The notes below the pieces were generated by a model, which searched no databases, was not told the origin of the DNA, and saw nothing but the letters and a program-made list of their open reading frames with translations. From the NCBI GenBank assembly GCA_041619555.1, contig JBFKDQ010000011.1, positions 1 to 64,000 on the forward strand: a stretch of 64,000 bases of DNA. Reading direction: 5' to 3'. The stretch comes from Oceanococcus sp041619555 (GTDB lineage Bacteria; Pseudomonadota; Gammaproteobacteria; Nevskiales; Oceanococcaceae). Shown here piece after piece: positions 44,885 to 53,728 of this stretch (its first letter is position 1; every line of letters starts with the position of its first letter). The position numbers were made by a program, and so were the translations under genes.

Positions 44885-45361
44885 CTACGCGTCCGCACAC
44901 ACCTCGGTATTGCGCTCCACCAGCAGGTACAGGCTTTGCGCCTGGTCATAGCGGGTGATGCCAGAAACCTGCAGGCGCTGACCGAAATCCGTGCGCAAAG
45001 CCCCACTGACCGTGGCATGCAGCGCTTCCTCACAGCCGGCCAGATTCAGCAGCGCGGACAGATGCTCGCCCTGTCCCTGCGCAAGATCCGTTTCGACGCT
45101 CGGATAGGCCTGAAAGATCAAGGCAGCGGTCTTCGCCTGCCCGCCCTTGCAATTCTCCGGTGACGAAACGTCCGAACTGATCGCCGTGGTGCCCAAATCC
45201 CAGGTGACGTTGGTCACGGCCGCAACCGCTTCGTTCCTGGGCGCGATCAGCGCTCCAAGACCACATTCGGTATAGATGTCAGCAAACTCTCGTGCTTGCG
45301 CCACGGAGGTCATTGATGCCCCCAGAAAGACCATGCACACCAGCTTTAGCGAATTTCTCAT
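44885..45361 (-). CDS. DUF3015 family secreted protein
   Basis: The 158-residue protein has a cleavable signal (LKLVCMVFLGASMTSVAQA) and a mature part with the DUF3015 pattern: YTECGLGALIAPRNEAVAAVTNVTWDLGTTAISSD followed by SSPENCKGG, with conserved cysteines. The function of the family is unknown; it is periplasmic or envelope-associated. ATG 45361 has GGGAG five bases upstream. It is divergent from the M16 peptidase gene and upstream of the DUF4105 pair. Confidence 0.9.
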   Translation of the reverse strand: MRNSLKLVCMVFLGASMTSVAQAREFADIYTECGLGALIAPRNEAVAAVTNVTWDLGTTAISSDVSSPENCKGGQAKTAALIFQAYPSVETDLAQGQGEHLSALLNLAGCEEALHATVSGALRTDFGQRLQVSGITRYDQAQSLYLLVERNTEVCADA

Positions 45362-45518
45362 GTTGACTCCCTTGCGTGGTTGATACGACAACACCGTCGC
45401 GCGACCAGAACCTCGGCCACCGGCGGCTGTCGCAGGCTAAGATTAGCGCCATTTTTCGCGCCCCGGGCCCGCACCCGGGAAAAATCACGCGTCACTCCAT
45501 TCGTCAGAGTCCGAAACC

Positions 45519-48254
45519 ATGATGAGATCGTTTCTGCTTGCCACCACCTTGCTGGGGCTCGCCGCCTGCAGCCTCTGGCCGCAGCAGCCGACCACGCCTG
45601 AACTGCCCCTGCCGGAAATCGACTACGAGAAATTCGTGCTGGATAACGGCCTGACCCTGATCGTGCATGAAGACCGTCGCAATCCGCTGGTTTCCGTCAA
45701 CATCTGGTATCACGTCGGCTCCAAGAATGAAGCCCCGGGTCGCACCGGCTTCGCCCATCTGTTCGAGCATCTGATGTTCAACGGCTCGGAAAACTACGAC
45801 GACGAGTATTTCCGCCCGCTGGAGGCCGCCGGCGCCACCGGCATGAATGGCACCACCAACGCGGACCGCACCAACTACTTCGCCACGGTACCCAGCGCGG
45901 CGCTGGATACCCTGCTGTGGCTGGAATCCGATCGCATGGGCCATCTGCTCGGCGCCATCGATCAGGCCAAACTCGACGAACAGCGTGGCGTGGTTCAGAA
46001 CGAGCGGCGGCAGCGGGAAAACCAGCCTTACGGCAAGGTCTGGAACCTGATCCCCGGCTACAGCTACCCGCAGGGCCATCCCTATGCCTGGCCGACCATC
46101 GGCTCGATGGAAGATCTGGATGCCGCGAGCCTGACGGACGTGCATCACTGGTTCAAGACCTGGTACGGCCCTGGCAACGCGGTCATCGTCGTGGCCGGCG
46201 ACATCAGCCCGCAAGAAGCCCGCAGCAAGGTCGAGCATTATTTCGGCGACATTCCCGCGGGCCCAGCGCTCCAACGCCCCAGCGCCTGGCCGGCGCCGAT
46301 GCCTGATGACCGTGAGGTCGAGATCGAGGATGCGGTGCCCCAGGCGCGCAGCTACTTCGTCTGGAATGTGGCGCCCAACTACAGCCGCGACCTGGTCCAT
46401 CTGCAACTGTTCGCCGATGCACTGGCCAATGGCAAGAACAGCCGCCTGTATCAGAAGCTGGTCTATCAGGATCAATCCGCCACCGATGTCGGCGCGTTCG
46501 TCCTGGCCCGCGAAATGGGCTCGCAGTTCATGCTCTGGGTCACTGCCAAGGCCGACGCCGATATCGCCGCCCTGGAAGACACGGTGACCAGCAGCCTTGC
46601 GCAATTGCTGGCACAGGGGATCAAGGCCGATGAACTGGAGCGCAGTCGAACCGGCATGTACGTCTCGATGATTCGCGGCATGGAAAAGCTGGGCGGCAAG
46701 TCCGAACTGCTGGCCAGCGCGCAGGTCCTGAGCGGCCGGCCGGATGCCTGGCGTGACGAACTGGAATGGCTGCAGCAGGCCACGCCGAAAAGCGTCGTCG
46801 AGAGCGCCCGCCGCTGGCTGAAGACCGGCCGGCTGCGGCTGCGCATCCAGCCCCAAGCCGCCGGCAAGGCCGCCGCAGCTGGCGCCGATCGCTCAAGCCT
46901 GCCCGCCCCCGGCCCCGCAGCCCCCCTGAATCTGCCGCCGCTGCAGCGCAGCACGCTCGCCAACGGGCTGCCGGTGATTCTGGTCGAGCGCCACAATGTG
47001 CCGCTGGTCGAGTTCCGCCTGCTGATCGAAGGGGGCTATGCCACCGATCCCAAGGGCCTGGAAGGACTGGCCACCCTGAGCATGAGCCTGCTGGATGAAG
47101 GTGCGGGCGCGTTCAATGCCCTGCAACTGGCGGAACAGCTGGAGCGCATCGGCGCATCGATTGGCAGCAGCGCCTCGCTCGATCTGAGTCAGATCCGCCT
47201 GTCCGCGGTGAAACCCATGCTGGAGCCGGCCCTGGCCCTGTACAGCGACGTGATCATGCACCCGCATCTGCCACAGGCGGAACTGGACCGGATCCGACCG
47301 CGCATTCTTGCCGGAATTGAGCAGGAACGCGCCAATCCCGTGAACCTCGCGCTGCGTGCCCTGCCACCGCTGCTCTATGGTGATGCGCACCCCTACGGCG
47401 TGCCGATGACCGGCAGCGGCCGCCCCGAGAGCCTCAAACGGATTTCCCTCGATCACATCCGCGCTTACCACGCCGAACGAATCACCCCGGCGAACGCGCA
47501 GCTGCTGGTCGTCGGCGACATCGACATGGCCTCGCTGCTGCCCATGCTGGAACGCTACCTTGGGGCCTGGTCCGCGAGCACCGTCCGCCGTGCGCTCGCC
47601 CTGCCGGAAACCCCGCTGCCGGCGCAGCCGCGCATTTACCTGCTTGATCGTCCGGGCGCGCCGCAGACCTTGCTGCTCGCCGGCCATCTGGCGCCGCCCC
47701 CGAGCGATCCGCAGGACCTGGCCTTGCGCGCCGCCAATGACGTGTTCGGTGGCCTGTTCACCTCCAGAATCAACATGAACCTGCGCGAGGACAAGCACTG
47801 GGCCTATGGTGCGGGCTCGGCCCTGATCGGCGCACGGGGCCAGCGCCCATTCATCGTGTACAGCCGCATCCAGGCCGACAAGACGGTGGCGGCAATGCAG
47901 GAAATCCGCCGCGAGCTGGCCGAACTGAAAACCAGCCACCCGATCCGCGCGGACGAACTGGCCGCGGTGGTGAAACAGGAAACCCTATCCCTGCCCGGGC
48001 GCAACGAAACCCTTGGTCAGCTGGCCGGCTCGATCAGCCATCTCCTCAATCTGGGCCTGGCCGATGATTACTACAGTCAGCTGGTGCGCCAGATGAACGC
48101 GATGAGCCTGAACCAGGCCCAGGCCGGCGCCCGGGCACTGGTGCAGCCCCAGGCTCTGACCTGGATCGTGATTGGCGATCTGGCCCCTCATCGCCAGGCG
48201 ATCGGCGAACTGGGCTGGGGCGCGGTCAGCGAACTGAAGGCCGAGGATCTGTGA
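45519..48254 (+). CDS. M16 family zinc metallopeptidase (two-domain lipoprotein)
   Basis: The 911-residue protein has a lipoprotein signal ending LAAC (Cys17). The first M16 half contains the inverted zinc motif HLFEH (80-84) with the downstream Glu in the E-x6-E type segment DEQRGVVQNERRQ. The second half (from about 470, LNLPPLQRSTLANGLPVILVERHNVP) lacks the zinc motif, as usual for the inactive half. It is likely tethered to an envelope membrane and degrades peptides. Overlapping starts and stops link it with the next two genes. Confidence 0.94.
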   Translation: MMRSFLLATTLLGLAACSLWPQQPTTPELPLPEIDYEKFVLDNGLTLIVHEDRRNPLVSVNIWYHVGSKNEAPGRTGFAHLFEHLMFNGSENYDDEYFRPLEAAGATGMNGTTNADRTNYFATVPSAALDTLLWLESDRMGHLLGAIDQAKLDEQRGVVQNERRQRENQPYGKVWNLIPGYSYPQGHPYAWPTIGSMEDLDAASLTDVHHWFKTWYGPGNAVIVVAGDISPQEARSKVEHYFGDIPAGPALQRPSAWPAPMPDDREVEIEDAVPQARSYFVWNVAPNYSRDLVHLQLFADALANGKNSRLYQKLVYQDQSATDVGAFVLAREMGSQFMLWVTAKADADIAALEDTVTSSLAQLLAQGIKADELERSRTGMYVSMIRGMEKLGGKSELLASAQVLSGRPDAWRDELEWLQQATPKSVVESARRWLKTGRLRLRIQPQAAGKAAAAGADRSSLPAPGPAAPLNLPPLQRSTLANGLPVILVERHNVPLVEFRLLIEGGYATDPKGLEGLATLSMSLLDEGAGAFNALQLAEQLERIGASIGSSASLDLSQIRLSAVKPMLEPALALYSDVIMHPHLPQAELDRIRPRILAGIEQERANPVNLALRALPPLLYGDAHPYGVPMTGSGRPESLKRISLDHIRAYHAERITPANAQLLVVGDIDMASLLPMLERYLGAWSASTVRRALALPETPLPAQPRIYLLDRPGAPQTLLLAGHLAPPPSDPQDLALRAANDVFGGLFTSRINMNLREDKHWAYGAGSALIGARGQRPFIVYSRIQADKTVAAMQEIRRELAELKTSHPIRADELAAVVKQETLSLPGRNETLGQLAGSISHLLNLGLADDYYSQLVRQMNAMSLNQAQAGARALVQPQALTWIVIGDLAPHRQAIGELGWGAVSELKAEDL

Positions 48255-48595
48255 TGAACCCCACGATCATGCTGCTCTTGCTTCTCATCCCGGCGCTCCT
48301 CAGCGGCCTCTACGTCTGGTGGCAATGGCGTGATGCGGACCGACCGGTGGAAGAAATTCGTGCCTATGCGCATGCTGCCAGCGCCGCCCTGATCCTGCTC
48401 AGCCTGTTGCTCAGCCTGGACAACCAGGCGGCCGGCGACGCGCCGCGCCTGCTCGGAATTTTCCTGTGCATCGCCACCGGCATGCTGATGTTCCTGCAAC
48501 GCCAGCGCCTGCAGAAAAGATCGCGAGCCCTGTTCTGGACCCATCTTGGCTGCACCGGCCTGGTCTTGCTCGGCCTGGGCTGGACCCATGTCTGA
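48254..48595 (+). CDS. Hypothetical three-helix membrane protein
   Basis: A 113-residue inner-membrane protein with hydrophobic segments at about 4-20, 43-59, 68-82 and 94-109. The start ATG 48254 overlaps the TGA of the M16 gene. It ends inside the beginning of trmL. No family is recognised. Tight coupling on both sides supports expression. A GTG one codon earlier is an alternative start. Confidence 0.7.
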   Translation: MNPTIMLLLLLIPALLSGLYVWWQWRDADRPVEEIRAYAHAASAALILLSLLLSLDNQAAGDAPRLLGIFLCIATGMLMFLQRQRLQKRSRALFWTHLGCTGLVLLGLGWTHV

Positions 48596-49079
48596 TGCGC
48601 CGGTGGATCCAGCCTGGCTGAATGTCATCCTGTTCGAGCCAGAAATTCCACCCAATACCGGCAATGTAATTCGCCTGTGCGCCAACAGCGGCGCGCGCCT
48701 GCACCTGATTCGTCCGCTGGGCTTCGCGCTGGATGACAAGCGCCTGCGCCGTGCCGGCCTCGACTACCATGAATTCGCCGATCTCCAGGTGCATGACAGC
48801 CTTGACGACTGCCGGCACGCGCTCGCTGCGCGAAGGATTTTTGCCTGCTCGACCCGCGCCCGCCAGGCTTATGACCAGATCCGCTTCCAGCCCGGCGACG
48901 CCCTGCTTTTCGGACCGGAAACGCGCGGCCTGCCACAGGCCGTGATCGATGAACACCCCCCCGAACAAAGGCTGAGAATTCCGCTGCGCCCCGGCAATCG
49001 CAGCCTGAATCTCAGCAATGCCGTTGCCGTCATCGTGTACGAGGCCTGGCGCCAGCAAGGATTCCCCGGCGGCCGCTGA
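48588..49079 (+). CDS. trmL: tRNA (cytidine/uridine-34-2'-O)-methyltransferase TrmL
   Basis: A 163-residue SPOUT methyltransferase that 2'-O-methylates the wobble base of tRNA-Leu isoacceptors. It has LFEPEIPPNTGNVIRLCANSG, LLFGPETRGLP and the knot-forming IPLRPGNRSLNLSNAVAVIVYEAWRQ. The start ATG 48588 overlaps the end of the small membrane gene by 8 bp. Confidence 0.95.
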   Translation: MSDAPVDPAWLNVILFEPEIPPNTGNVIRLCANSGARLHLIRPLGFALDDKRLRRAGLDYHEFADLQVHDSLDDCRHALAARRIFACSTRARQAYDQIRFQPGDALLFGPETRGLPQAVIDEHPPEQRLRIPLRPGNRSLNLSNAVAVIVYEAWRQQGFPGGR

Positions 49080-49100
49080 AACGGCCGACAAACAAGAATC

Positions 49101-49131
49101 TTGCCAATTCTGGCCACGAGGCCGTTAAAAT
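49101..49131 (+). promoter_or_regulatory. Possible sigma-70 promoter of rpoN
   Basis: TTGCCA (49101-49106) and TAAAAT (49126-49131) are separated by 19 bp, slightly long, ending 29 bp before the rpoN ATG. This is the only promoter-like pair in the 81-bp gap. Confidence 0.35.
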
Positions 49132-49160
49132 CACCGCATGCCCCATCTACCTGCGGACTC

Positions 49161-50603
49161 ATGAAGCACACTCTGGGCCTGAAACTCAGTCAGGGCCTCA
49201 GTCTGACGCCTGCCCTGCAGCAGGCGATCAAGCTGCTACAGATGTCGACGCTGGACCTGGAGATGGAAATCCAGCAGGCCCTGGACAGCAATCTGATGCT
49301 GGAACGCGAAGAGGGCGACGGGCCTGAACCCGCCGAGGCCGGCGGCCTGGATGCGCAGACCGATGAGCCGGCCGCGCCGGCGGACTCGCGATCAGCCGAA
49401 GACAGCGAGAACATCCCGACCGAGCCGGAACTGGACCATGACTGGTCTGATATCTACAGCGGTGGGGAGACCGGCGCAGATCAGGCATTGCATGACTTCC
49501 AGCAGGCCAACCTGCATGTGGAAGAGGACCTGAAGAACCATTTGCAGGACCAGGCGGCACTGGAAAATTTCAGCCCGCTCCAGGCCCTGATCATCGACCA
49601 CATGATCGATGCGCTGGACGAGCGTGGCTATTTTCCTGACTGGCCGCAATTGTGCGATCAGTTACAGGCGGATACCGGACAGACCGAAGCGCAGCTGGAA
49701 GACCTGCGCAGCCGGCTGCAGCAGTGGGAGCCGACCGGCATCGGCGCCCGCGACCTGCAGGAATGCCTGCTGCTGCAACTGGCGACCCTGCCATCGAGCC
49801 CCACACGCGATCTGGCGACCCGCATCGTGCACGCGCATTTGGCGGAACTGGCCAGTGAACGTGGGGCGAAGCTGGCGCGCAATCTGGGCTGCGACGAAGC
49901 CGCACTGGACCAGGCACAGAAGCTGTTGCGCAGCCTGACACCCGATCCGGGGGCTGACTTCAGGCCTCACCAGCAGGAATATGTGGCCCCTGATATTTAC
50001 GTCCGCAAGATCCAGGGCCAATGGCTGGCCAGCATCAATCCCAGCATCACGCCCAAACTGAAAATTAACGCGCTCTATCAAGATCTGATTCGCCGGGCCG
50101 ATAACAGTCCGGATCAGCAGATGCTGAAACAACATCTTCAGGAGGCCCGCTATTTTTTGCACAGTCTCAAAAGCAGGAACGAAACCTTGCTGAAAGTGGC
50201 GCAGGAAATAGTTGATCGCCAGCGTGGTTTCCTGGAGTATGGACCCGAGGCCATGCGGCCGCTGGTTCTGCGTGATATCTCCAGCCAGCTCGGAATTCAC
50301 GAATCCACCGTATCCCGGGCAACGGCGCACAAGTACATGCACACCCCACGCGGCCTGTTTGAACTCAAGTACTTTTTTTCCAGCGCCGTGAGCACGGCCG
50401 AAGGAGGAAGCTGCTCAGCCACTGCGATTCAGGCCATGATTCGCAGGCTGGTGAACGAAGAATCGACAAGCAAACCCTTGAGTGACAGCCGCCTGACCCA
50501 AATATTGCAGGATGAAGGCATCAATGTGGCCCGGCGCACTGTGGCGAAATACAGGGAGAGCCTGAACATTCCTCCCTCTCACCAGCGTAAACGCATGGCC
50601 TAA
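49161..50603 (+). CDS. rpoN: RNA polymerase sigma-54 factor RpoN
   Basis: The 480-residue sigma-54 has the glutamine-rich activator-interacting region I (LGLKLSQGLSLTPALQQAIKLLQMSTLDLE), an acidic region II, the core-binding domain, the helix-turn-helix (LRDISSQLGIHESTVSRATAHKYM), and the RpoN box ARRTVAKYRE (457-466). ATG 49161 matches the usual MK...L start. lptB, which precedes rpoN in many gammaproteobacteria, is replaced here by trmL, while hpf, ptsN and rapZ follow as usual. Confidence 0.97.
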   Translation: MKHTLGLKLSQGLSLTPALQQAIKLLQMSTLDLEMEIQQALDSNLMLEREEGDGPEPAEAGGLDAQTDEPAAPADSRSAEDSENIPTEPELDHDWSDIYSGGETGADQALHDFQQANLHVEEDLKNHLQDQAALENFSPLQALIIDHMIDALDERGYFPDWPQLCDQLQADTGQTEAQLEDLRSRLQQWEPTGIGARDLQECLLLQLATLPSSPTRDLATRIVHAHLAELASERGAKLARNLGCDEAALDQAQKLLRSLTPDPGADFRPHQQEYVAPDIYVRKIQGQWLASINPSITPKLKINALYQDLIRRADNSPDQQMLKQHLQEARYFLHSLKSRNETLLKVAQEIVDRQRGFLEYGPEAMRPLVLRDISSQLGIHESTVSRATAHKYMHTPRGLFELKYFFSSAVSTAEGGSCSATAIQAMIRRLVNEESTSKPLSDSRLTQILQDEGINVARRTVAKYRESLNIPPSHQRKRMA

Positions 50604-50673
50604 ACTTCCCGCGAGCTGACGCTCACGGCTGTGCACGCAGCATGCGGGTTCCGTCTCTATACAGGAGAGCAAT

Positions 50674-51003
50674 ATGAATCTGAATATCACCGGTCATCAC
50701 GTCGATCTCACCCCTGCGCTGCGCGAGTTCGTGCAGAACAAGCTGCAGCGCGTCGAGCGTCATTTCGAAAACCTGATCGACGGAAATGTCATTCTCACGG
50801 TGGAAAAGGTCAGACATAGAGCCGAAGCAACGCTGCATGCCCGCGGCGCCGCCATTCATGCCGAAGCGGAAGCAGAAAACATGTATACAGCCGTTGACAT
50901 GCTGGTCGACAAGCTGGATCGCCAGACGCGCAAGCACAAGGAAAAACACACCGACCATCACGCCCGGGAAGGACTCAAGGCCAACGCCGAACTGCTGCAA
51001 TGA
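50674..51003 (+). CDS. hpf: Ribosome hibernation promoting factor (short HPF)
   Basis: The 109-residue protein binds the decoding centre of idle ribosomes and promotes 100S dimer formation with RMF in enterics. It begins MNLNITGHHVDLTPALREFV and has the basic RNA-binding strand HRAEATLHARGAAIHAEAEAENMYTAVD. The size is that of short HPF, without the dimerising C-terminal domain. AGGAG precedes the ATG. A terminator follows it. Confidence 0.95.
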   Translation: MNLNITGHHVDLTPALREFVQNKLQRVERHFENLIDGNVILTVEKVRHRAEATLHARGAAIHAEAEAENMYTAVDMLVDKLDRQTRKHKEKHTDHHAREGLKANAELLQ

Positions 51004-51048
51004 GTTGAACCGGTGCTGCGCACTCATCCGCGCAGGATGAAATGAATC

Positions 51049-51083
51049 GCGGTGGGCATGGCATCATGTCCACCGCATTTTTG
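51049..51083 (+). terminator. Intrinsic terminator after hpf
   Basis: The stem GCGGTGG/CCACCGC (51049-51055 with 51070-51076) can extend inward through a CATG pairing. It is followed by ATTTTTGTTT. It separates rpoN-hpf from ptsN. Confidence 0.78.
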
Positions 51084-51139
51084 TTTCCGGTGGCAAAATA
51101 AACCACCCTCCTCTAGCCCTCCCGTTGCAAGGATTTTTT

Positions 51140-51598
51140 ATGAACCTCGCGGAATACCTGAAACCCGGCGCTGTCACCATCAGCAGCGAAATTGCCAGCA
51201 AGAAGCGCGCGATCGAAACGATCAGCCAGTTGCTCACCGCCAACTCCGAATTCGTCGCCGAAAAAGACGTTTTTGCCAGTCTGGTCAACCGCGAGAAACT
51301 GGGCAGCACCGGCCTGGGTGCGGGTGTGGCCATCCCTCACGGACGTCTGAAAGGCCTGGACCATGCGGTCGGCGCCTTTCTCAAACTGCACCAGCCGATC
51401 GATTACGATGCGGCTGATGGCGCCGGAGTCGATCTGATTTTCGGCCTGCTGGTGCCGCAGACGGCCACGTCCGAACACCTTGAAATTCTCGCCCGCATCG
51501 CCCAGATGTTCCAGGATGAGACGCACTGCGAGCGCCTGCGCGCCGCCACCGACAGCGCCGAACTGCACGGCCTGCTGACGCAGTTCCGAGCCGACTGA
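51140..51598 (+). CDS. ptsN: Nitrogen-regulatory PTS enzyme IIA (PtsN)
   Basis: The 152-residue EIIA-Ntr accepts phosphate on H67 in GAGVAIPHGRL and in other species regulates potassium transport and nitrogen or stress responses by protein contact. The start ATG 51140 follows AAGGA; a TTG-type extension upstream is unnecessary. It is the first gene of a run that continues with hprK, rapZ, EIIA-Man, HPr and Enzyme I. Confidence 0.95.
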   Translation: MNLAEYLKPGAVTISSEIASKKRAIETISQLLTANSEFVAEKDVFASLVNREKLGSTGLGAGVAIPHGRLKGLDHAVGAFLKLHQPIDYDAADGAGVDLIFGLLVPQTATSEHLEILARIAQMFQDETHCERLRAATDSAELHGLLTQFRAD

Positions 51599-51602
51599 GC
51601 CG

Positions 51603-52112
51603 ATGTCGAGCCTGACCATGCATGGCGTGATGGTCCAGATCGGCGCCTGCGGGGTACTGATTACCGGCCCAGCCGGCTCCGGCAAGAGTCAACTGGGCCT
51701 GGAACTGCTCAGCCGCGGCCACCGATTCGTCGCCGACGACAGCGTCGAACTACAGCTCGACAAGGGTCAGCTGATGGCCGGGGGCATTGATGAAAGCAGC
51801 GACTTCCTCGCCTTGCGCTGTGGCGTCGTGGTCCAGGTCTCGCGCCAGTTTGGCGCCCGCGCGACCCTGCAACGCTGCCCGGTTCACCTGGTCGTCAGCC
51901 CGGGCCCCGCCCTGGTGCCCTTTGCCCCGCCGCCGGAAATCAGGCTGCTGGAGCAGCGCCTGCCGCACTATTTCGTGCAGACCTTGCCCGGCTCCGCGGT
52001 CTGCATCGAGGCCCTGGCCTTTGCCTGGCAAGAACAACAGTCGGGCTACAGCGCAGCGGAGGAACTCGCCGCCCGCCAGGCGCAACGGATGCAGCCAGAA
52101 ACTGATGTCTGA
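51603..52112 (+). CDS. hprK: HPr kinase/phosphorylase catalytic domain protein (N-terminal domain missing)
   Basis: HprK phosphorylates and dephosphorylates a serine of HPr. This copy has only 169 residues against about 310 in full-length enzymes. It begins directly with the catalytic domain, as in alphaproteobacteria. Walker A GPAGSGKS (22-29) and the catalytic VADD (43-46) are intact. The usual EVRGxGxxD signature is eroded: the corresponding stretch reads LALRCGVVVQVSRQFG. Kinase or phosphorylase activity may therefore be altered. It is 4 bp after ptsN and overlaps rapZ by 8 bp. Confidence 0.85.
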   Translation: MSSLTMHGVMVQIGACGVLITGPAGSGKSQLGLELLSRGHRFVADDSVELQLDKGQLMAGGIDESSDFLALRCGVVVQVSRQFGARATLQRCPVHLVVSPGPALVPFAPPPEIRLLEQRLPHYFVQTLPGSAVCIEALAFAWQEQQSGYSAAEELAARQAQRMQPETDV

Positions 52113-52980
52113 AGCCCCCCTCGAACTGGTCATCGTCAGCGGGCTGTCAGGCGCCGGCAAAAGCATCGTGCTGGACATGCTGGAAGACCTCGATTTCTAC
52201 TGCATCGATAATCTGCCGCTGAGCATTCTGGGCACCTTGCATCCCCGCGCCCTGGCCAGGAATGACCCCCGCTGCCAGCGTCTGGCGATCGGCATCGATG
52301 CACGCACAGACGGCCATATCGAAGCGGTGCCGACGCTGCTGGACACCTTGCGCAAGGCTTTCCCGGAATTCCGCATACGCACCCTGTTCATGCAGGCCAG
52401 CCGCGAGGTGCTGTTACGCCGCTTTGCCGAGACCCGGCGCAAGCACCCTCTCTCCGCCCAGGGCCTGGGCCTTGCGGAGGCGCTGGATGCAGAACAGGAA
52501 CTGCTGGCGCCACTCGCCGACATCGCCGAGATCACACTGAACACCAGCCAGACCAATCTGCATGAGCTGCGAGAACGGGTGCGCCATCTGATCGCCTCGG
52601 ATACCGGCAAACACATGATGCTGCAACTGCAGTCATTCGGTTTCAAATACGGCGTTCCGGCCGGCGTGGATCTGGTTTTCGACGTGCGCTGCCTGCCGAA
52701 TCCGCACTGGCAACCTGCCCTGCGCAAGCAAAATGGCACGGATCCGGAGGTCGCCAGCTGGCTGCGGGCACAGCCTGAAGCAATGGCCATGCGCGATGAC
52801 ATTCTCGGTTTTCTGCTGCGCTGGCTGCCGGCCTACCGTGCCCAGGATCGCAACTACCTCACCGTTGCCATTGGCTGCACCGGCGGCCAGCATCGCTCCG
52901 TCTTTCTGGTTGAAGAACTGGCCCGCGCATTGCAGGATGCCAGCTGCCAGATTCTGCTCCGCCATACGGAAATTCGATGA
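52105..52980 (+). CDS. rapZ: RNase adapter protein RapZ (YvcJ/RapZ P-loop family)
   Basis: The 291-residue protein has the P-loop GLSGAGKS (13-20), DNLPLSIL, FRIRTLFMQASREVLLRRFAETRRKHPL and the C-terminal RNA-binding-domain motif TVAIGCTGGQHRSVFLVEELA. RapZ targets small RNAs for decay and senses cell-envelope precursors in E. coli. It starts at ATG 52105, overlapping hprK, and ends in an ATGA overlap with the EIIA gene. Confidence 0.95.
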   Translation: MSEAPLELVIVSGLSGAGKSIVLDMLEDLDFYCIDNLPLSILGTLHPRALARNDPRCQRLAIGIDARTDGHIEAVPTLLDTLRKAFPEFRIRTLFMQASREVLLRRFAETRRKHPLSAQGLGLAEALDAEQELLAPLADIAEITLNTSQTNLHELRERVRHLIASDTGKHMMLQLQSFGFKYGVPAGVDLVFDVRCLPNPHWQPALRKQNGTDPEVASWLRAQPEAMAMRDDILGFLLRWLPAYRAQDRNYLTVAIGCTGGQHRSVFLVEELARALQDASCQILLRHTEIR

Positions 52981-53417
52981 CTCAAGAAACCGCTTTTCCC
53001 GGCCCCCAGAGCGGGGTGACCACGGCGGTGCTACTGATCACGCATGGTCAGCTGGGCGCCCATCTGGTCAGCACGGTGAGCGACATGCTCGGCGGCAGCC
53101 TCAGCCTGCCCACCGCCGCCCTGGAGGTTCGCAGCGAACAGGACCCGGATCAACTGGTCGAACAGGGCAGAGCCCGCATCGCGGGGCTGGATCAAGGCTG
53201 CGGCGTACTGATCCTGACCGATGCCTTCGGCTCGACCCCCAGCAATATTGCCAACCGAATCGCCCAGCACGCGTCCTGCCGCGTCGTCGCCGGCCTGAAT
53301 CTGCCGATGCTGATCAGAATTTACAACTACCCGAAACTACATCTCGACGCCCTGGCCGAAGCAGCCGTGCAAGGCGGGCGCCGGGGTGTGCTGTTATGCG
53401 AGGACTCTCGTCCGTGA
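52977..53417 (+). CDS. PTS system mannose-type EIIA component
   Basis: A 146-residue single-domain EIIA of the mannose class, with the phosphorylated histidine H23 in LLITHGQLG and the typical ILTDAFGSTPSNIANRIA. No EIIB, EIIC or EIID of the mannose family is nearby, so it is probably regulatory rather than a transporter part. It overlaps rapZ and HPr by 4 bp each, giving strict translational coupling. Confidence 0.93.
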   Translation: MTQETAFPGPQSGVTTAVLLITHGQLGAHLVSTVSDMLGGSLSLPTAALEVRSEQDPDQLVEQGRARIAGLDQGCGVLILTDAFGSTPSNIANRIAQHASCRVVAGLNLPMLIRIYNYPKLHLDALAEAAVQGGRRGVLLCEDSRP

Positions 53418-53698
53418 GCGAATCCAGGCCACTGCAGAAACAACTGACCGTCATCAACAAGCTGGGCCTGCACGCCCGGGCAGCCGCCAAGCTGGTGACA
53501 CTGGCTTCGGGCTTTCAGGCCTCGATCAGCCTGGAAAAAGGCCAGCGCAAGGTCAACGGCAAAAGCATCATGGGCGTGCTGATGCTCGCCGCAGCACAAG
53601 GCAGCCAGGTTCTCGCCCATGCAGATGGTGAAGATGCGGAGGCCGCACTCAAGGCACTGGAAGCCCTGTTCGCAGACCGTTTCGGAGAGGACGCATGA
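53414..53698 (+). CDS. ptsH: Phosphocarrier protein HPr
   Basis: The 94-residue HPr starts at GTG 53414 in a GTGA overlap with the EIIA stop. H20 in NKLGLHARAAAK is the residue phosphorylated by Enzyme I, and S51 in NGKSIMGVLML is the target site of HPr kinase, consistent with the hprK two genes upstream. The N-terminus is a few residues longer than in E. coli HPr. Confidence 0.95.
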   Translation: MSESRPLQKQLTVINKLGLHARAAAKLVTLASGFQASISLEKGQRKVNGKSIMGVLMLAAAQGSQVLAHADGEDAEAALKALEALFADRFGEDA

Positions 53699-53728
53699 GG
53701 CCGACCGATGGCTACTCGGGCGTGAGTC

